Notes: generated by a model from the letters alone, not told the origin. Shown: positions 51,506 to 62,738, counted from the first letter of the stretch. The stretch: DNA of 64,000 nt from Stappia indica (GCF_009789575.1 NZ_CP046908.1:4059001-4123000); one strand, 5' to 3'. Numbers and translations are program-made.

Positions 51506-53170
51506 ATGACCACAGCTTCGCTGCCCGAACTCGATCTTTCCCCTGCCGTCGTCGAGGCCGCCCGGACCTCGAAGGCCTGGCCGTTCGAGGAGGCGCGCAA
51601 GCTGCTGAAACGCGTGGAGAAGGCGAAGATCGACCGCCCGGTGCTGTTCGAGACCGGCTACGGCCCCTCGGGCCTGCCGCATATCGGCACCTTCGGCGAG
51701 GTCGCCCGCACCACCATGGTGCGCACCGCCTTCCGCCTGCTGAGCGAGGACCGCATCCCGACCCGGCTGCTGTGCTTCTCCGACGACATGGACGGCATGC
51801 GCAAGATCCCGGAAAACGTGCCGGACCGCGCCGCGCTGGAGCCGTATCTGCACATGCCGCTGACGGCGGTGCCGAACCCGTTCGGCGGGGACTACGACAG
51901 CTTCGGCGCCCACAACAACGCCATGCTGCGCCGCTTCCTCGACCATTTCGGCTTCGAATACGAGTTCGCCAGCGCCACCGACTATTACAAGTCGGGCCGC
52001 TTCGACGCGATCCTGATCAAGGCCGCCGAGAAGTACCAGGAGATCATGGACGTGATGCTGCCGACGCTGGGCGAGGAGCGGCAGGCGACCTATTCGCCCT
52101 TCCTGCCGATCTCGCCGATCTCGGGGCGCGTGCTCTACGTGCCGATGAAGGCGGTCGACGCGAAGGCCGGCACCATCACCTTCGAGGACGAGGACGGCAG
52201 CGACGTGACGCTCCCCGTCACCGGCGGCAACGTCAAGCTGCAGTGGAAGCCGGACTTCGGCGCCCGCTGGGCGGCGCTCGACGTCGACTTCGAGATGTTC
52301 GGCAAGGACCACCTGACCAACCAGCCGATCTACGACCGGATCTGCGAGGTGCTGGGCGGCACCCCGCCGGAGCATTTCGTCTACGAGCTGTTCCTCGACG
52401 AGGTGGGCCAGAAGATCTCCAAGTCGAAGGGCAACGGCCTGACCATCGACGAGTGGCTGACCTATGCCTCGCCGGAAAGCCTGGCGCTCTACATGTTCAC
52501 CAAGCCGAAGACCGCCAAGAAGCTCTATTTCGACATCATCCCCAAGGCGGTCGACGAGTATTTCGCCTTCGCCGAGAAGTATTCCTCGATGCCGGTGGAG
52601 CAGCAGCTCGCCAATCCGGCCTGGCACATCCATTCCGGTAACCCGCCGAAGGTGGAGGTGCCGATCTCCTTCACCATGCTGCTGAACCTCGTCTCCGCCT
52701 CCAACGCGGAGAACAAGGACGTGCTGTGGGCGTTCATCTTGCGCCATGTGCCGGGGGTGACGCCGCAAAGCCACCCCAAGCTCGACGAGCTGGTCGGCTA
52801 CGCGATCCGCTATTTCGAGGATTTCGTGAAGCCGGCCAAGGTGTTCCACGCACCGGACGAGGTCGAGCTGGAGGCCTTGAGGGCGCTGGACGAAAAGCTC
52901 GCCAGCCTGCCCGAGGGCGCGGACGGATCGGCGATCCAGGATGCGGTGCTGGATGTCGCCCGCGCCATCGAGCGCTACCAGGACCCGAACAAGAAGAGCC
53001 CGGACGGCGGGCCGGGCGTCTCCGTCGCGTGGTTCTCGGCGCTCTACAAGCTGCTGCTGGGCCAGGAGAAGGGCCCGCGCTTCGGCTCCTTCGTGGCGCT
53101 CTACGGCATCCCGGAGACCCGGGCGCTGATCGCCAAGGCGATTTCCGGCGAGCTCGTCTCCGCCGGCTGA
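51506..53170 (+). CDS. lysS: lysyl-tRNA synthetase, class I
   Basis: This 554-residue enzyme charges tRNA-Lys. It is of the class I type, found in archaea and alphaproteobacteria but not in most bacteria, which use class II. The Rossmann active site shows the HIGH-like motif PHIG (about 58-61) in [13 protein letters not shown] and the KMSKS-like KISKSKG (about 302-308). The C-terminal half is an alpha-helix cage for the anticodon. ATG 51506 is chosen; the in-frame upstream extension is GC-rich noncoding DNA. A terminator follows at 53194. Confidence 0.95.
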   Translation: MTTASLPELDLSPAVVEAARTSKAWPFEEARKLLKRVEKAKIDRPVLFETGYGPSGLPHIGTFGEVARTTMVRTAFRLLSEDRIPTRLLCFSDDMDGMRKIPENVPDRAALEPYLHMPLTAVPNPFGGDYDSFGAHNNAMLRRFLDHFGFEYEFASATDYYKSGRFDAILIKAAEKYQEIMDVMLPTLGEERQATYSPFLPISPISGRVLYVPMKAVDAKAGTITFEDEDGSDVTLPVTGGNVKLQWKPDFGARWAALDVDFEMFGKDHLTNQPIYDRICEVLGGTPPEHFVYELFLDEVGQKISKSKGNGLTIDEWLTYASPESLALYMFTKPKTAKKLYFDIIPKAVDEYFAFAEKYSSMPVEQQLANPAWHIHSGNPPKVEVPISFTMLLNLVSASNAENKDVLWAFILRHVPGVTPQSHPKLDELVGYAIRYFEDFVKPAKVFHAPDEVELEALRALDEKLASLPEGADGSAIQDAVLDVARAIERYQDPNKKSPDGGPGVSVAWFSALYKLLLGQEKGPRFGSFVALYGIPETRALIAKAISGELVSAG

Positions 53171-53193
53171 GCGGCAAAGACCATCAGAAAGAA

Positions 53194-53220
53194 AACGGGC
53201 CGCCCCTTGGGCGGCCCGTT
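53194..53220. terminator. bidirectional terminator between lysS and the first chemotaxis gene
   Basis: A perfect 12-bp stem (53194-53205 with 53209-53220) has a 3-base loop. It lies between the plus-strand lysS stop and the minus-strand chemotaxis gene stop and can serve both. Confidence 0.85.
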
Positions 53221-53248
53221 CGCGTTTGGCGGCAATGGCGCGCGAGCG

Positions 53249-54958
53249 TCAGGCGGCGCGCACGGTCTGCAGGAACTCGGCCATGCGCGAGCGCAGGACC
53301 TCCGACTGCTGCGCCAGCTCGCTGGCGGAGGAGAGCACCTGCGCCGAGGCGGAGCTCGCCTCCTGCGCGGCCTGGGTGACGCCGACGATGTTGGAGGTCA
53401 CTTCGCCCGCCCCTTGCGAGGCCTGCTGGACGTTGCGCGCGACCTCGGTCGTGGTGTTGCCCTGTTCGCCGACCGCCGCGAAGATCGCCGCCGAGATGTT
53501 GGACATGTCGTCGATCGTGCGGCCGATGCCGGAGATCGCCTCGCTCGCCTCCAGGGTCGAGCTCTGCATCGACTTGATCTGCGCGGAGATCTCGGCGGTT
53601 GCCTTGGCGGTCTGCTCGGCGAGCCCCTTGACCTCGTTGGCGACCACGGCGAAGCCGCGGCCGGCATCGCCCGCGCGCGCCGCCTCGATGGTGGCGTTGA
53701 GGGCGAGCAGGTTGGTCTTCTCGGCGATCTCGTCGATCAGGCTGATGATGGCGCCGATCTGGTCGGCATTGGTGCGCAGCTCGCCCATCCGGTCGGTGGT
53801 GCGCGTCGCCTCGGAGACGGCGCGGCCGGCAACCTCGCGCGACTGCTCGGCCTGGCGGCCGATCTCGCCGGCCGAACTGGCGAGCTCCTCTACCGCCGAG
53901 GCGACGGTCTGCACGTTCACCGCCGCCTGCTCGGCCGCCGCTGCAACGGACGCCGACTGCGAGCTGGTCTCCTCGGCGGAGGCGGTGAGCGTGCCGGCCG
54001 CGGCCTGCAGCTCGGTCGCCGCCGACGAGACGATGTTGACGATCTCGCCGACCGCATTCTCGAAGTCGTCGGCCATCCGGTTCATCTCGACGCGGCGCTG
54101 CGCGGCGAGCTTGCGGTCGCTCTCGATCTTCTCCTCGGCCTCCTGGCGCGCTTCCTCGGCCAGCTTGACCTTGAAGGCCTCGACCGCCTGGGCGATCTCG
54201 CCGACCTCGTCCCTGCGCTCGCGGCCTTCGATCTCGATGTCGAACTCGCCGCCGGCCAGGCGCTGCACCATCGCCACCAGGCGGCGCAGCGGATCGGCGA
54301 TGCCGAACTTGGCGATGGCGAAGCCGACGCCGATACCGAGAAGAATGCCGACGACGGTGACGATCATCAGCAGCCGCGAGCTGGCCTCGTACTGGGCCGT
54401 CGCCTCGTCCTTCAGCTCGCCGACCCGGTTCTCCAGGTCGCGTGCGACGTCGCCGAGGATCCGGCGCAGCTCATCGCCGCGCTGTACGCTCTGCTGCAGC
54501 TGCTCGCGGAGCTGGGCCGTGGCGGCGGTCATCTCGAAGTTCTCGACGCGCTGGGCGGCGGCGATGGTCTGCTCGACACCGCCGAGATAGGCTTCCCATT
54601 CGGCCGCAACCTGCTCCGCGCCGGCGAGGATGTCGCCCGTCGCGGCCGCGCGTACCCGGTCCAGCCGGTCGGCGAAGCGGGTGCGCTCCGCATCGATCAG
54701 CGCACGGATGCGCGCAACGGATTCAGGGCGGGGGTCGGTGCCGAGCTGGACTTCGGCGCGGCCGATGGCCAGGACGTTGGTCCCGAGCGAGGCGAAGAGG
54801 CGCGCATTGGTCGCCTGCCGGTCCATGCGCTCGCTGGAGGCATTCATCTCGTCCATGCCGGAGATGGCGATATAGCTCAACCCGCCTGCAATGGCGCCGA
54901 GAAACCCGATGACGATGAGGATCTTGGTGATGATCTTCATATTTGCCAGAAACGGCAT
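53249..54958 (-). CDS. methyl-accepting chemotaxis protein, copy 1
   Basis: This 569-residue transducer has a first membrane helix (about 9-32), a periplasmic four-helix-type sensor (about 33-190), a second helix (about 193-217), HAMP, a Glu/Lys-rich linker and a signalling domain. The hairpin tip reads [21 protein letters not shown], which contacts CheA and CheW. No CheR-docking pentapeptide is present; the protein ends TVRAA. ATG 54958 follows AGGAGA. It is paralogous to the next gene upstream, which has the same length. Confidence 0.9.
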   Translation of the reverse strand: MPFLANMKIITKILIVIGFLGAIAGGLSYIAISGMDEMNASSERMDRQATNARLFASLGTNVLAIGRAEVQLGTDPRPESVARIRALIDAERTRFADRLDRVRAAATGDILAGAEQVAAEWEAYLGGVEQTIAAAQRVENFEMTAATAQLREQLQQSVQRGDELRRILGDVARDLENRVGELKDEATAQYEASSRLLMIVTVVGILLGIGVGFAIAKFGIADPLRRLVAMVQRLAGGEFDIEIEGRERRDEVGEIAQAVEAFKVKLAEEARQEAEEKIESDRKLAAQRRVEMNRMADDFENAVGEIVNIVSSAATELQAAAGTLTASAEETSSQSASVAAAAEQAAVNVQTVASAVEELASSAGEIGRQAEQSREVAGRAVSEATRTTDRMGELRTNADQIGAIISLIDEIAEKTNLLALNATIEAARAGDAGRGFAVVANEVKGLAEQTAKATAEISAQIKSMQSSTLEASEAISGIGRTIDDMSNISAAIFAAVGEQGNTTTEVARNVQQASQGAGEVTSNIVGVTQAAQEASSASAQVLSSASELAQQSEVLRSRMAEFLQTVRAA

Positions 54959-55372
54959 GATGTTCTCCTGTCTTGATCGCCCGAAAGGGCAATGGTTTCG
55001 GCCTTCCGGCGCTGCCTTCCCCTGGAGATTCGCCTGATTGTTCGTGTCAGAACCTGAATTTTGCTACGGAGATTCGCTGTTACGCTTGTTGATTTGGCGC
55101 AAACTGGCGAGGTATTGGCGTTTTTTGATGTTGTTGATATCGAGTTTTCGAATGTGTTTATGAATGTCAGGTTAATTGTCTGAAAATTCCGCAAGGTACG
55201 ATGATAGCGATGTCGTTGCCGAACTCAGAATTCATAGGAGTGAGTGATCTTCACAATAATGACGCTAGGTAACTCAGCATATTTCTGGGGAAATTTTGAC
55301 GAGATAGTGATCCAACGTACGCAGTCTATCGTATCGCGCGGGTTTCCTTGAAATTACTTGCAGATGAACGAA
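54959..55372. other. promoter region of the first chemotaxis gene
   Basis: This approximately 410-base AT-richer gap separates the two chemotaxis genes and must hold the promoter of copy 1. I see no gene. TTTTCGAAT occurs at about 55146 and a similar TTTTCGAAT lies upstream of copy 2 near 57252, perhaps a shared promoter element. Confidence 0.35.
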
Positions 55373-55398
55373 AAAGGGCCGCCCGAGGGCGGCCCTTT
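55373..55398 (-). terminator. terminator of the second chemotaxis gene
   Basis: An 11-bp stem (55373-55383 with 55388-55398) has a 4-base loop. On the minus strand five T residues extend from it, so it ends the transcript of the gene that stops at 55460. Confidence 0.85.
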
Positions 55399-55459
55399 GT
55401 CTGTTTGTGCTCGCCTCCGGCGCGTGCCGGGGACTGTGGAGGCGGCTGCAGGGCCTGCT

Positions 55460-57169
55460 TCAGGCGGTGCGGACCTTCTCGAGGAACTGCGACATCTGCA
55501 TGCGCAGGTTCGAGGACTGCTCGGCCAGCTCGTTGGCCGAGGACAGAACCTGGGCCGAAGCGGAGCTGGCCTCCTGCGCGGCCTGGGTGACGCCGCCGAT
55601 ATTGTCCGTCACTTCCTGCGTGCCCTGAGCGGTCTGCTGGATGTTGCGGGCGACCTCGGACGTCGTGCTGGTCTGCTCGCCGATGGCGCCGAAGATCGCG
55701 TCGGCGATCGAGTTCATGTCGCGGATGGTCTCGCCGATGGAGGCGATGGCCTCGCCCGCCTCGGTGGTCGAGCTCTGCATCGACTTGATCTGGCCCGAGA
55801 TCTCGGCGGTTGCCTTGGCGGTCTGCTCGGCAAGCCCCTTGACCTCGTTGGCGACGACCGCGAACCCGCGGCCCGCCTCGCCGGCCCGCGCCGCCTCGAT
55901 GGTGGCATTGAGGGCGAGGAGATTGGTCTTCTCGGCGATCTCGTCGATCAGGCTGATGATCGCGCCGATCTTGTCGGCGTTCTCTCGCAGGTTCCGCATC
56001 CGCACATTCGTGCGCTCGGCTTCTTCCACCGCCCGCACCGCAACGTTCTTGGACTGGTGGGCCTGGCGCCCGATCTCGGTCGCCGAGCTCGACAGTTCCT
56101 CGATCGAGGCAGCGATGGTCTGCACGTTCATCGCCGCCTGCTGGGCGGCGCTGGCAACGGACGCGGACTGGGAGCTGGTCTCCTCGGCGCTGGAGGTGAG
56201 GGTGGCGGCCGCCGCCTGCAGCTCGGTCGAGGCGGAGGAGACGACGGTGACGATCTCGCCCACCGCGCCCTCGAAATCGTCGGCCATGCGGATCATCTCG
56301 GCCTTGCGCTCTGCGGCGGCCTTGAGGTCGCGCTCGATCTTGGCCTCGGCCTCGCGCCGGGCTTCCTCCGCCAGCTTGACCTTGAAGGCCTCGACGGCCT
56401 GGGCGATCTCGCCGACCTCGTCCTTGCGATCGCGCCCGGCCACCTCGATGTCGAAATGGCCATCGGCCAACTGGCGGACGCTGCCCATCAGCGCGCGGAT
56501 CGGATTGACGATGCCGAAGCGGGTGAGCAGGAAGCCGACGAAGACGCCGCCGAGAATGCCGGCGATCGCCAGCGTGATCATGCTGGTCTCGCTCTGGCGG
56601 TAGGCGGCGTTGGCTTCCTGCTCCAGCCGCTCGACCTCTTTGGTCAACCTGGCGGACAGGTCCACGAAGGACTGGCGCACGGTCTGGCTCGCCTCAAGCG
56701 TGCGATCCATCGACTCGCTGAGGATGGCGGACTGTTCGGCCGTGCGGTTGGCCCCCATCGAGGTGACCAGGTCGACATCTTCATCGACTTCGCTCTGGAA
56801 CTTATCCCAACGGGCCTGGATCCGGTCGAGCTCGGCGATGATCCAGCCGGAATCGCCGGCGCGGACTTCGGAGATGCCTTTGGCGAAGTCCTCGCGTTCG
56901 CGGACGATCGACTGGCTCGCTTCCTTGAGCGTGGCGGGGCGCGGATCGGCCGCCATCCGGTAGTTCTCGCGGCTGATGGCCATCAGGTTGGCGCTCAACT
57001 GGGCGATGAGCCGTGAATTGGTGGCCTGTGAGGACATGCGCGCGCTCGCACTGTCCATCACGGTCATGGCGGAAATCGCCTGATAGGTCAGGGCGCCGGC
57101 AATCGCGCTGAGCAGGGCGATGACCAGAAGGATCTTGTAGAGGATTCGGATGTTGGAAAGCCGCAGCAT
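55460..57169 (-). CDS. methyl-accepting chemotaxis protein, copy 2
   Basis: This 569-residue transducer matches copy 1 in length and layout: membrane helix (about 7-30), helical periplasmic sensor, second helix (about 193-218), HAMP and signalling domain. The tip is the same [21 protein letters not shown]. The cytoplasmic half is nearly identical to copy 1, while the sensor region has diverged, with [16 protein letters not shown] in place of the other's sequence. It ends KVRTA, without a CheR pentapeptide. ATG 57169 has no strong ribosome site, so expression may be low or the start may differ. Confidence 0.88.
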   Translation of the reverse strand: MLRLSNIRILYKILLVIALLSAIAGALTYQAISAMTVMDSASARMSSQATNSRLIAQLSANLMAISRENYRMAADPRPATLKEASQSIVREREDFAKGISEVRAGDSGWIIAELDRIQARWDKFQSEVDEDVDLVTSMGANRTAEQSAILSESMDRTLEASQTVRQSFVDLSARLTKEVERLEQEANAAYRQSETSMITLAIAGILGGVFVGFLLTRFGIVNPIRALMGSVRQLADGHFDIEVAGRDRKDEVGEIAQAVEAFKVKLAEEARREAEAKIERDLKAAAERKAEMIRMADDFEGAVGEIVTVVSSASTELQAAAATLTSSAEETSSQSASVASAAQQAAMNVQTIAASIEELSSSATEIGRQAHQSKNVAVRAVEEAERTNVRMRNLRENADKIGAIISLIDEIAEKTNLLALNATIEAARAGEAGRGFAVVANEVKGLAEQTAKATAEISGQIKSMQSSTTEAGEAIASIGETIRDMNSIADAIFGAIGEQTSTTSEVARNIQQTAQGTQEVTDNIGGVTQAAQEASSASAQVLSSANELAEQSSNLRMQMSQFLEKVRTA

Positions 57170-57729
57170 GGGGGGCTCGCAGAGTTCGAGATCGATTGGG
57201 GTGGGCGCAGCGGGAGCTTGAATTCGGCAATATATCGAATTTTTTACTTGTATGTTTTCGAATATTGCAGTTTTTCTGGCATTCAAACCCGTATCCGGGC
57301 GCGCTGTTTCGTGCAAGTTTTCCGATTTTTCTCGGATACAACTTGATCGCGCTCATTTGTTTAATTTTCTGTTAAAAATTGCTTGCCTCTACACAAAAAT
57401 CCCGAATTGGCGCCATTTCTGCAAATATCGATTGATTCTTGATTTGAAAAATTTCAACGAATACTTGTGACGGGAAGGGTGGTCTTTCCATGACTTGGCG
57501 GGTTTGCATCAAAATCGAACGGCCGTCAGGGGGTGCAAGCAGGTGGCGGAGAGAGTATCTCCTGCCCGAACTACTTGGAAGTGCCGGGGTTTGAGTCCGG
57601 TTCTGGCCCCGATTTTTTGCAGCGTCAAAGGGCCTCGTGATTTTTACTGAAATGGCCTTGCGGCCGTGCGGGTGCCGCAGCGTTCGCAAGACGCGATCTG
57701 CTTGGCGAGAAAATGACCCCGGCCCGGCG
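57170..57729. other. 560-bp AT-rich gap with a tRNA-like fragment
   Basis: The stretch is markedly AT-rich, in contrast to its surroundings, and holds no convincing gene. It contains TGGCGGAGAGAGT at 57544-57556, which equals the 3' end of a minus-strand tRNA-Ser with CCA. A T-loop-like GGTTTGAGTCC lies near 57588. No cloverleaf can be folded. A T6 run lies at 57613-57618. Confidence 0.35.
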
Positions 57730-58710
57730 TCAGTCGGTGTTGCCGGGATGCCAGGGCGTATCCGTGATTTCCACCGGCGGAAGGTCGAGCGACAGGGAGC
57801 GGGCGGGGGTCGCATCCGCTTCGGGGGCCTGACCGGCGCCTGCGCCGGCTTGCCCGGGAGCGCCGGCCGGCAGCGACGGCGAAACGCCTTCCGCCGTGTC
57901 GGCGTCTTGCGTGCCATCGTCGGCGAACGAGGGGAAGGGAGAGAGCGGTGCGGGCCCGTCGAGCTGCCAGATGCCGCGGCGCGCCTCGCGGGCGGCCTCC
58001 GCCGAGGCGAGAAGATCCTCGCCCGCGCCTTCGCCGGGGCGGGCCCAGCCCTGCGCCACCATCCAGGCGGCGAGATCCGTGCCCTGCTTGCGGCACTGCG
58101 CGAGCACCACGCCGGCGGGCGTGTCCTGCATGTCCTGGCAGGTGACCGCGTGCCGGCGGACGAGGCCGCGCAAGGCCGTGCGCGCCCGCATGCCGCAGGG
58201 CCAGGTGCCGCCGAGCCGCGAAGGGCACGTCTCCGCCGGCCCCGGCGCGTCGATGCCGGCAAGGCGGATGGTCAGCTGTTTGGTGCGGAAGCTGCCGGCA
58301 TCGATGACCAGCGGCTGGTGGAAGGTGATCTCGCTGGGGATCTCGCGCTCGGGAAGCTTCGGCAGCTGCGCGGCGACCCGCTTCAGCGGCCCGGAGATGC
58401 GCGGCGGCGGCAGGATGTCGGACGGCGTGACGTTGCGGATGGTGGACGGGTCCGGCGCATCGGGCAGCTGCACCGCGGCGGGCGGGGGAGGGGCGGCCGG
58501 CACGGGCTCTGGTGCGGACGCAGGCAGCTTGCCTGCGCCCGTGCTGTCCTCGGCGACCGCCACCGTTGCGGACGGGGCCGGCGGCGTGGGTGCCGGGCTA
58601 CCGGGGCTGCCGCCTGCGACCAGGGCCCTCAGCATCCCGTCGCTGCCATAGTCGGCCGCGGCTGCGAGCGCGCCGGCGATCAGCACTGCGATGAGGAAAG
58701 TGCGTCCCAT
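57730..58710 (-). CDS. thermonuclease family protein with Pro/Ala-rich N-terminal region
   Basis: This 326-residue protein starts with a signal peptide or anchor (MGRTFLIAVLIAGALAAAAD). A proline/alanine-rich stretch (about 30-110) follows, then a staphylococcal-nuclease-like OB fold (about 125-265): VIDAGSFRTKQLTIRLAGID, the cysteine-rich ETCPSRLGGTWPCG, and VLAQCRKQGTDLAAWMVAQG. The usual catalytic pattern D-x-x-R...E...R is only partly kept (LAGIDAPGPAE is present), so activity is uncertain. The C-terminal 60 residues are again low complexity. It likely acts outside the cytoplasm. It lies 49 bases downstream of the S24-like regulator. Confidence 0.75.
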   Translation of the reverse strand: MGRTFLIAVLIAGALAAAADYGSDGMLRALVAGGSPGSPAPTPPAPSATVAVAEDSTGAGKLPASAPEPVPAAPPPPAAVQLPDAPDPSTIRNVTPSDILPPPRISGPLKRVAAQLPKLPEREIPSEITFHQPLVIDAGSFRTKQLTIRLAGIDAPGPAETCPSRLGGTWPCGMRARTALRGLVRRHAVTCQDMQDTPAGVVLAQCRKQGTDLAAWMVAQGWARPGEGAGEDLLASAEAAREARRGIWQLDGPAPLSPFPSFADDGTQDADTAEGVSPSLPAGAPGQAGAGAGQAPEADATPARSLSLDLPPVEITDTPWHPGNTD

Positions 58711-58759
58711 ATCCGTTTCCGTTTGCCGTTTTCGTTTGCCGTTCCGGTGCCGCGTGATC

Positions 58760-59455
58760 CTACTGGCTCGCCCAGATGATCCGCGCCATCCAGGCGACCT
58801 CGGCGGCGGCCAGCCGCTCGGGCGAGGCCTGCGCATCCAGCGGCGACAGCTCGATGCGGCCGCGCAGGCGCCGGGCGAAGATGCGCGCCCTGAGCTCGCC
58901 CGAGGCAAGGCGCAGCGCCACCCGGTCGCCGCGCTGGATCGGCCGCTTCGGCGAGATGACGATGATGTCGCCCTCCCGGTAGAAGGGCAGCATGTCCCCC
59001 CCGGTGACACGGATGGCGCAGTCCTCGCAAGGGATCTCTGCAAGGCCCGCCTGCCCGCCATCGGCCTGTTCGCCACCTGCCTGACCGCTCCTGGCAAGTA
59101 CGGCCGGCAGGTCGCCGTCGTGGAAAAAGCCGCCCGCTGCCGCAGGGGCGCCGGTGGCGGAGCTGAGCTGCGGCAGCGGCAGGCGGTCGCTGTCGGCCAG
59201 GTCGGCGGACACGGCATCCGGGTCCGGCCCGTTGACCAGCGCGACGAAGTCGGCAAGGTCGGAGCGGGTGGCCCCGAGGATCTTGGCGATCGATTCCATC
59301 GACGGCCAGCGCGGCCGGCCGTCGGCAGCCGTGCGCTTCGATGGATTGAATGTGGTGGGGTCGAGCCCTGCACGCCGGGCAAGGCCGGAGGGCGTCAGCC
59401 CGTTGCGACGGGCAAGCAGGTCGATGGCCGACCAGACGGTTTCGTGCGAAAGCAT
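58760..59455 (-). CDS. XRE/S24-type transcriptional regulator with degenerate peptidase domain
   Basis: This 231-residue protein has an N-terminal helix-turn-helix (about 10-75: GLTPSGLARRAGLDPTTFNPS) and a C-terminal LexA/CI-like S24 domain (about 140-215). In S24 peptidases the motif GDSMxP holds the catalytic serine and a later lysine completes the dyad. Here the sequence is VTGGDMLPFYREGD, without serine, and RIFARRL, without the lysine. Self-cleavage is therefore unlikely. It may act as a constitutive or ligand-controlled repressor. It is divergent from DUF952-pyrD. Confidence 0.8.
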   Translation of the reverse strand: MLSHETVWSAIDLLARRNGLTPSGLARRAGLDPTTFNPSKRTAADGRPRWPSMESIAKILGATRSDLADFVALVNGPDPDAVSADLADSDRLPLPQLSSATGAPAAAGGFFHDGDLPAVLARSGQAGGEQADGGQAGLAEIPCEDCAIRVTGGDMLPFYREGDIIVISPKRPIQRGDRVALRLASGELRARIFARRLRGRIELSPLDAQASPERLAAAEVAWMARIIWASQ

Positions 59456-59610
59456 GGTTTGGCTCCGCTGCCGCCTGCCAGGGAACGGCCCTGGCCGGGC
59501 GGCCTGTTGCTGAGGCCGCCGCGGGGGCGGCCGGACGCCGGGGGCGGCCTGTGGCCGCCCGTCCCGCGCTTCCTGTCCGGGTTATCCCCGTTACGGGTAT
59601 ATATTCCTAA

Positions 59611-59626
59611 TGGCAGTCGAGTGCCA
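59611..59626. promoter_or_regulatory. palindrome between the S24-like regulator and DUF952-pyrD
   Basis: TGGCA-G-TCGA-G-TGCCA is a 16-base palindrome broken only at one symmetric pair. It lies six bases after a TATATATT stretch (59598-59605) and 125 bases before the DUF952 start. It could be the operator of the neighbouring regulator. Confidence 0.45.
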
Positions 59627-59750
59627 GTCTGGCCCGGCAACCAGCTGCCCGCTTTGCGGGCCGATTGCCCGTCTCTTGCCCTTGTCTGGCCGGCCCGCAG
59701 CCTGTAATCCGGCGCGCAAGCCTTCTTCACGCACAGGGACGGGCCGCCTC

Positions 59751-60092
59751 ATGACGTTGATCTACAAGATTTCTCCGGGCAAGGACTGGCAACAGGCCGA
59801 GGCGCGGGGGCGGTTTTCCGGTGCGCCGGTGGACCTTGCCGACGGGTTCATCCATTTTTCCACCGCCGAGCAGTTGCGCGAGACCGCGGCAAAGCACTTC
59901 GCCGGGCAGGACGGACTTGTCCTCGTCGCGGTGGAGGCCGAGGCGCTGGGCGAGGGCCTGAAATGGGAACCCTCGCGCGGCGGGGCGCTGTTCCCGCATC
60001 TGTACGGCGAGCTGGAGATGTCGGCGGTGCGCTGGGTGCGCGAGCTGCCGTTGGGAGCAGGCGGCGCCCACCTCTTCCCGGAGGCGCTGTGA
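59751..60092 (+). CDS. DUF952 domain-containing protein
   Basis: This 113-residue protein of the DUF952 family begins [13 protein letters not shown] and contains the family phrases [28 protein letters not shown] and VRWVRELPL. The fold resembles ADP-ribosyltransferases, but no activity has been established for the family. It shares its stop with the pyrD start (TGATG overlap), and the DUF952-pyrD pair is common in alphaproteobacteria. ATG 59751 gives the usual length. Confidence 0.88.
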   Translation: MTLIYKISPGKDWQQAEARGRFSGAPVDLADGFIHFSTAEQLRETAAKHFAGQDGLVLVAVEAEALGEGLKWEPSRGGALFPHLYGELEMSAVRWVRELPLGAGGAHLFPEAL

Positions 60093-61204
60093 TGTTCTCC
60101 TCCGCCTTCGACGCGCTCGCCCGCAAGGCCCTCTTTTCGCTCGATGCGGAGACCGCCCACGGGCTGACCGTCAAGGCGCTGGCGAGCGGCCTGACGCCGG
60201 CCTGCAAGGTGCCGCAGGACGGGCGGCTGGCGGTGACGCTCAGTGATCTCGCCTTCCCCAATCCGCTCGGCATGGCCGCCGGTTTCGACAAGAACGGCGA
60301 GGTGCCCGACGCGCTGCTGGGGCTCGGTTTCGGCTTCACCGAGATCGGCACCGTGACGCCGCTGGCCCAGGCCGGCAATCCGCGCCCGCGCGTCTTCCGC
60401 CTGCCTGCGGATCGGGGCGTCGTCAATCGCCTCGGCTTCAACAACGAGGGCCATGCGGCGCTGCGCGCGCGGCTTGCGGCGCGGCGCCATCGCGGCGGCA
60501 TCGTCGGGGTAAATGTCGGGGCCAACAAGGACGCGGCCGACCGCATCGCCGACTATGTGGCCGGCATCGAGGCCTTCGCGGATCTCGCTTCCTATTTCGC
60601 GGTCAACATCTCCTCGCCGAACACGCCGGGCCTGCGCGACCTGCAGGCGCGCGCGGCGCTGAAGGAGCTGCTCGGCCGGGTGATGGAGGCGCGGGAAGCG
60701 GCTGCCTCCCGCCACGGGCGTTCGGTGCCGGTGCTGCTGAAGATCGCGCCGGACATGGACGAGGCGGGGCTCGACGACATCGCCGCCGAGGTGCTGGCCG
60801 CCGGCATCGAGGGGCTGATCGTCTCCAACACGACGCTGGCGCGCGGCGGCCTTACCGACCGCAAGGGCGCGGCCGAGGCCGGCGGGTTGTCGGGGCGGCC
60901 GCTGTTCCGCCGCTCCACCATCGCGCTTGCCCGCATGCGGCTGCGGGTCGGTCCGCGCCTGCCCATCGTCGGCGTCGGCGGCATCGACAGCGGCGAGGCG
61001 GCCTGGACCAAGATCACGGCCGGCGCCAGCCTGCTGCAGCTCTATACCGGCCTTGTCTACGAGGGGCCGGGGCTGGTCGGCCGCATCCTGACGCATCTGT
61101 CCGCCTGCCTCGACCGGCACGGGCTCGCCGACCTTAGCGAGGCGAGCGGCCGCAACGCGGAAGCCTGGGCCAAGGCCGATCCGGACGGGCAGGGGAACGT
61201 CTGA
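60092..61204 (+). CDS. pyrD: dihydroorotate dehydrogenase (quinone)
   Basis: This 370-residue class 2 enzyme oxidises dihydroorotate to orotate in pyrimidine synthesis and passes electrons to the quinone pool. An N-terminal membrane-associating helical part (about 1-40) precedes the FMN barrel: [20 protein letters not shown], the catalytic serine region [24 protein letters not shown] and the FMN-phosphate loop [11 protein letters not shown]. The start codon overlaps the DUF952 stop. The tail is charged. Confidence 0.95.
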   Translation: MFSSAFDALARKALFSLDAETAHGLTVKALASGLTPACKVPQDGRLAVTLSDLAFPNPLGMAAGFDKNGEVPDALLGLGFGFTEIGTVTPLAQAGNPRPRVFRLPADRGVVNRLGFNNEGHAALRARLAARRHRGGIVGVNVGANKDAADRIADYVAGIEAFADLASYFAVNISSPNTPGLRDLQARAALKELLGRVMEAREAAASRHGRSVPVLLKIAPDMDEAGLDDIAAEVLAAGIEGLIVSNTTLARGGLTDRKGAAEAGGLSGRPLFRRSTIALARMRLRVGPRLPIVGVGGIDSGEAAWTKITAGASLLQLYTGLVYEGPGLVGRILTHLSACLDRHGLADLSEASGRNAEAWAKADPDGQGNV

Positions 61205-61211
61205 GGCGCCT

Positions 61212-62675
61212 TCAATAGGCGCTGGCGACGTCGCCGAGCTCCACGTAGACGGACTTCACCTGGCTGTAATGCTCGATGGCGGCGTGGCCGTTCTCGCGGC
61301 CGATGCCGGACTTCTTGTAGCCGCCGAAGGGCATCTCGATCGGCGTCAGGTTGTAGGTGTTGATCCAGCAGGTGCCCGCATGCAGCGCGCCGATCACCCG
61401 GTGGGCGCGGGCGATGTCGCGGGTGAAGACGCCGGCGGCAAGCCCGAACTCGGTCGCATTGGCCCGCGCCACCGCTTCCTCCTCGCTCTCGAAGTCGAGC
61501 ACGCACATGACGGGGCCGAAGATCTCCTCGCGGGCGATCGTCATGTGGTCGGCGACATCGGCAAAGACCGTCGGCTCGACGAACAGCCCGTCCGGGAAGC
61601 CCTGCACGGTGGCGCGGCCGCCGCCGCAGACGAGCCGCGCGCCCTCGGCCCGGCCCGCCTCGATATAGCCGAGCACCTTGTCGAGTTGGGCCTGCGAGAC
61701 CAGCGGGCCGGTGTCGACGCTCTCGTCCATCGGGTCGCCGAGCCTGGCGCGCGCCGTGCGCTCGGCCAGCCGCTCGAGGAAGGCCTGCTTCAGCCCCTTC
61801 TGCACGAAGACGCGGGTGCCGTTCGAGCAGACCTGGCCGGAGGAGTAGAAATTGGCGTTGATCGCCGCCGACACCGCATTGTCGAGATGGGCGTCGTCGA
61901 AGACGATCAGCGGCGACTTGCCGCCGAGCTCCAGCGTCACGTGCTTGAGCGTGCGCGCGGCGATCTCGGCGACCCTGGTGCCGGTCGGGACCGAGCCGGT
62001 CAGCGAGACCTTGGCGACGTCCGGATGCTCGACCAGGTGCGCGCCGGTCTCGCCATAGCCCTGCACCACGTTGAAGACGCCGTCCGGCAGGCCGGCTTCC
62101 TTGAAGATTTCGGCCAGCTTGAGCGCGCTGAGCGGGGTCAGCTCCGACGGCTTGAACACGACTGCATTGCCGCAGGCGAGCGCGGGCGCCGCCTTCCAGC
62201 AGGCGATCTGGATGGGATAGTTCCAGGCGCCGATGGCTCCGACGACGCCGAGCGGCTCGCGCCGCGTATAGGCGAAGGAGCCGCCGAGATCGATGTGCTC
62301 GCCGGTCAGCGTCGCGGCAAGGCCGCCGTAATATTCGAGGCAATCGGCGCCGGAGGCCGCGTCCGCCACAAGCGTTTCCTGCAGCGGCTTGCCGGTGTCC
62401 AGGGTCTCCAGCTCGGAGAGCTCGCGGTTGCGCGCGCGCAGGAGATCGGCCGCCCGCCGCAGCACCCGCCCGCGCTCGGCCGCCGGGGTTGCTGCCCACA
62501 CGCGAAAGCCGGAGCGGGCCGCGGCAACGGCGGCATTGACCGTCTCGGAGCCGGCCGAGCACAGCCGGGCGATCACTTCGCCAGTGGCCGGATAGCGGTT
62601 CTCGATCGGCCGCCCGTGCGGGTCTTCCTGGTAGCTGCCGTTGATGAAATGCGAAGCGGGGGGCTGGGCACGCAT
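61212..62675 (-). CDS. betB: betaine-aldehyde dehydrogenase
   Basis: This 487-residue NAD(P)-dependent enzyme turns betaine aldehyde into glycine betaine, an osmoprotectant. The aldehyde dehydrogenase marks are [11 protein letters not shown] with the general-base glutamate and [15 protein letters not shown] with the catalytic cysteine. The phrase [16 protein letters not shown] is typical of BetB. ATG 62675 follows AGGAGAGAG and is preferred over the start at 62696. It lies 63 bases downstream of betA on the same strand, so choline is fully converted by this pair. Confidence 0.93.
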   Translation of the reverse strand: MRAQPPASHFINGSYQEDPHGRPIENRYPATGEVIARLCSAGSETVNAAVAAARSGFRVWAATPAAERGRVLRRAADLLRARNRELSELETLDTGKPLQETLVADAASGADCLEYYGGLAATLTGEHIDLGGSFAYTRREPLGVVGAIGAWNYPIQIACWKAAPALACGNAVVFKPSELTPLSALKLAEIFKEAGLPDGVFNVVQGYGETGAHLVEHPDVAKVSLTGSVPTGTRVAEIAARTLKHVTLELGGKSPLIVFDDAHLDNAVSAAINANFYSSGQVCSNGTRVFVQKGLKQAFLERLAERTARARLGDPMDESVDTGPLVSQAQLDKVLGYIEAGRAEGARLVCGGGRATVQGFPDGLFVEPTVFADVADHMTIAREEIFGPVMCVLDFESEEEAVARANATEFGLAAGVFTRDIARAHRVIGALHAGTCWINTYNLTPIEMPFGGYKKSGIGRENGHAAIEHYSQVKSVYVELGDVASAY

Positions 62676-62738
62676 GAACTCTCTCCTGGCGGACACGAAC
62701 CGGAACTTTACGAATGAGTGTGAGGCAAGTCTAAGGCG

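Noticed and set aside
57544-57612. A possible tRNA gene
   Set aside because: Only fragments resemble tRNA; no complete cloverleaf or anticodon arm can be folded.
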